64,000 nucleotides of DNA from contig NZ_FRCM01000003.1 in assembly GCF_900142915.1 (NCBI RefSeq), positions 620,504 to 684,503 on the forward strand. The letters are read 5' to 3'. Position 1 is the first letter of the stretch. Every line of letters begins with the position of its first letter. Shown in pieces: positions 63,214-64,000 of this stretch. Under the pieces are notes generated by a model. That model had not been told where the DNA came from. It searched no databases and was given only the letters and a program-made list of their open reading frames with translations. The position numbers and the translations under genes are program-made. This DNA is from Mucilaginibacter sp. OK098 (lineage in GTDB: Bacteria > Bacteroidota > Bacteroidia > Sphingobacteriales > Sphingobacteriaceae).

Positions 63214-63244
63214 AAAAAAGCCACCATCACCGGTAGCTTTTTCT
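63214..63244 (-). terminator. Terminator after the DinB gene
   Basis: aaaagccacc pairs with ggtagctttt (one mismatch) around a 6-base loop. On the minus strand the hairpin is followed by TTTTTTT. It lies 22 bases after the DinB stop codon. Confidence 0.75.
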
Positions 63245-63265
63245 ATTCAATATGGGGTACCAGGG

Positions 63266-63793
63266 TTACCGGCCATGGATATTATAAAAATTATAATCGG
63301 TATTAGGGGCATCGGTAAAACCAAGGCTGCGGCCCATGGTTATAATTTGTCCGCGGTGGTAGGTGCTATGGTTCAGAACCTGCATAATGTATTCAAAATT
63401 CTGAAAATCGCATTGAAACCATGGGTTAATAACCATATTGTTTTCTTCGATTTGCTGGTCGGTCATTGATTCAATATAATCTGCAAACTCATCAGAATGT
63501 TCAACAAGGCTTTTAAAGGCGTCTTCCAATGTGCCGTTAAATTCGCCAACATTTTCCGGTTCGGTTCTTTGTATGGTTGATAACCAGTACCGCTGTGTGT
63601 TCCAAATATGTACAATGGTTGCTTTTATAGTTGTGAAGCTTGATGGCACTTCCTGTGCTAAAACATCAGCCGGTTTGGTGCGCAGCCAGTTTACAAGGGT
63701 TGCATTTGCCCAAAGATTATAGCCGGCATAGTTTTTCATTAAATAAACAATAGGCGATACACTTGTTTGGATGGTTGATTCTTGCTGTTTCAT
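63266..63793 (-). CDS. DinB family protein
   Basis: I take the ATG at 63793 (MKQQESTIQTS); the frame is open to 63820 but the extra nine residues (MYKDQNKTT) look like a spurious extension. The four-helix DinB/YfiT-type bundle has three metal-binding His: HIWNTQRYWL, LVEHSDEFADYI, and LNHSTYHRGQIITMGRSLGF near the end. Members bind divalent metal and often act as thiol-dependent transferases. The specific role is unknown. Confidence 0.88.
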   Translation of the reverse strand: MKQQESTIQTSVSPIVYLMKNYAGYNLWANATLVNWLRTKPADVLAQEVPSSFTTIKATIVHIWNTQRYWLSTIQRTEPENVGEFNGTLEDAFKSLVEHSDEFADYIESMTDQQIEENNMVINPWFQCDFQNFEYIMQVLNHSTYHRGQIITMGRSLGFTDAPNTDYNFYNIHGR

Positions 63794-63889
63794 TGTGGTT
63801 TTGTTTTGATCTTTATACAAAGAAAAGGCAGGCCAGTGACAGCCCTATGTCAGCAGTAAATTTAAAAAAATAAAAATTAAGAAATCAGC

Positions 63890-64000
63890 TCACTCTTTTC
63901 GCACAATCTGGCTGTTCACTTCAATTTCTTTCAGCAATCCGGCCGAGTTGGAGGTGGTACTAAAGGCTTTATCGGGGTTGTTTTGTGAAAGTTTATCCAG
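63890..64000 (-). CDS. C-terminal end of a gene cut by the window edge
   Basis: A minus-strand frame is open from the edge to a TGA at 63890-63892, giving 36 residues that include NNPDKAFSTTSNSAGLLKEI and end QIVRKE. The hydrophilic content is protein-like. The family cannot be told from this fragment. Confidence 0.5.
   Translation of the reverse strand: MDKLSQNNPDKAFSTTSNSAGLLKEIEVNSQIVRKE

Overview
The window looks like chromosomal DNA of a Bacteroidota bacterium, most likely family Sphingobacteriaceae and close to Mucilaginibacter or Pedobacter. The basis is a complete SusC/SusD locus, TonB receptors with carboxypeptidase-regulatory plugs, Bacteroidota-type promoters (TTTG / TAnnTTTG), a GG-Bacteroidales-type peptide leader, TlpA proteins with DUF4369-like N-termini, and many lipoproteins with SCK or SAC lipoboxes. 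The species call is inference; no rRNA is present.

Region 1 (1-13030) has the marks of an accessory island. An intact tRNA-Arg(CCT) lies at 12959-13030, next to metG, and a decayed copy of the same tRNA (58 of 63 aligned bases identical) lies in the same orientation at 366-435. Between them are an O-methyltransferase, a secreted three-gene operon ending in a lytic-transglycosylase-like protein, a three-gene operon of alpha/beta hydrolase, caspase-like protease and an unrecognised beta-domain/helical protein (5908-10061), an orphan SUKH-type immunity gene between two ~65-bp direct repeats, and an NHL-repeat lipoprotein. No integrase is visible. The hydrolase-caspase-partner operon is one of two candidates for an undescribed system.

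Region 2 (13162-36600) is mostly ordinary chromosome: metG, LD-carboxypeptidase, DoxX, two tandem paralogous secreted proteins, a SusC-SusD-lipoprotein operon, PadR plus PspC regulators, an outer-membrane beta-barrel receptor, a secreted M14 peptidase, RecQ, and a small OB-fold-like secreted protein. A MITE-like inverted-repeat element sits at 35397-35680.

Region 3 (36656-43118) is the second candidate system, a peptide natural-product-like cluster. A two-domain glycosyltransferase and a degenerate LanC-like protein read rightward. Converging on them is a leftward operon of a C39-like/VKOR/thioredoxin membrane protein, a 73-aa double-glycine-leader peptide whose core has a knottin-like six-cysteine spacing, and a TlpA thioredoxin. 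The redox enzymes fit a role in oxidative folding of the peptide. No transporter is in the window.

Region 4 (43119-52700) holds two paralogous secreted fibre-like proteins that share promoter, 5' UTR hairpin and C-terminus, a lipoprotein NucA-type nuclease, an SRPBCC protein, gene remnants, a tRNA-Pro(GGG) with two tRNA-Pro relics nearby, duplicated hairpins, and a DoxX/AraC pair.

Region 5 (52800-64000) is a run of small stress and regulatory genes (two VOC proteins, YdeI-like, GlxA-type and AraC regulators, TetR, AhpD-like, DinB, TrmO, SnoaL-like) plus a GH30 glycosidase and a CHAD protein. The window ends inside a gene on the minus strand.
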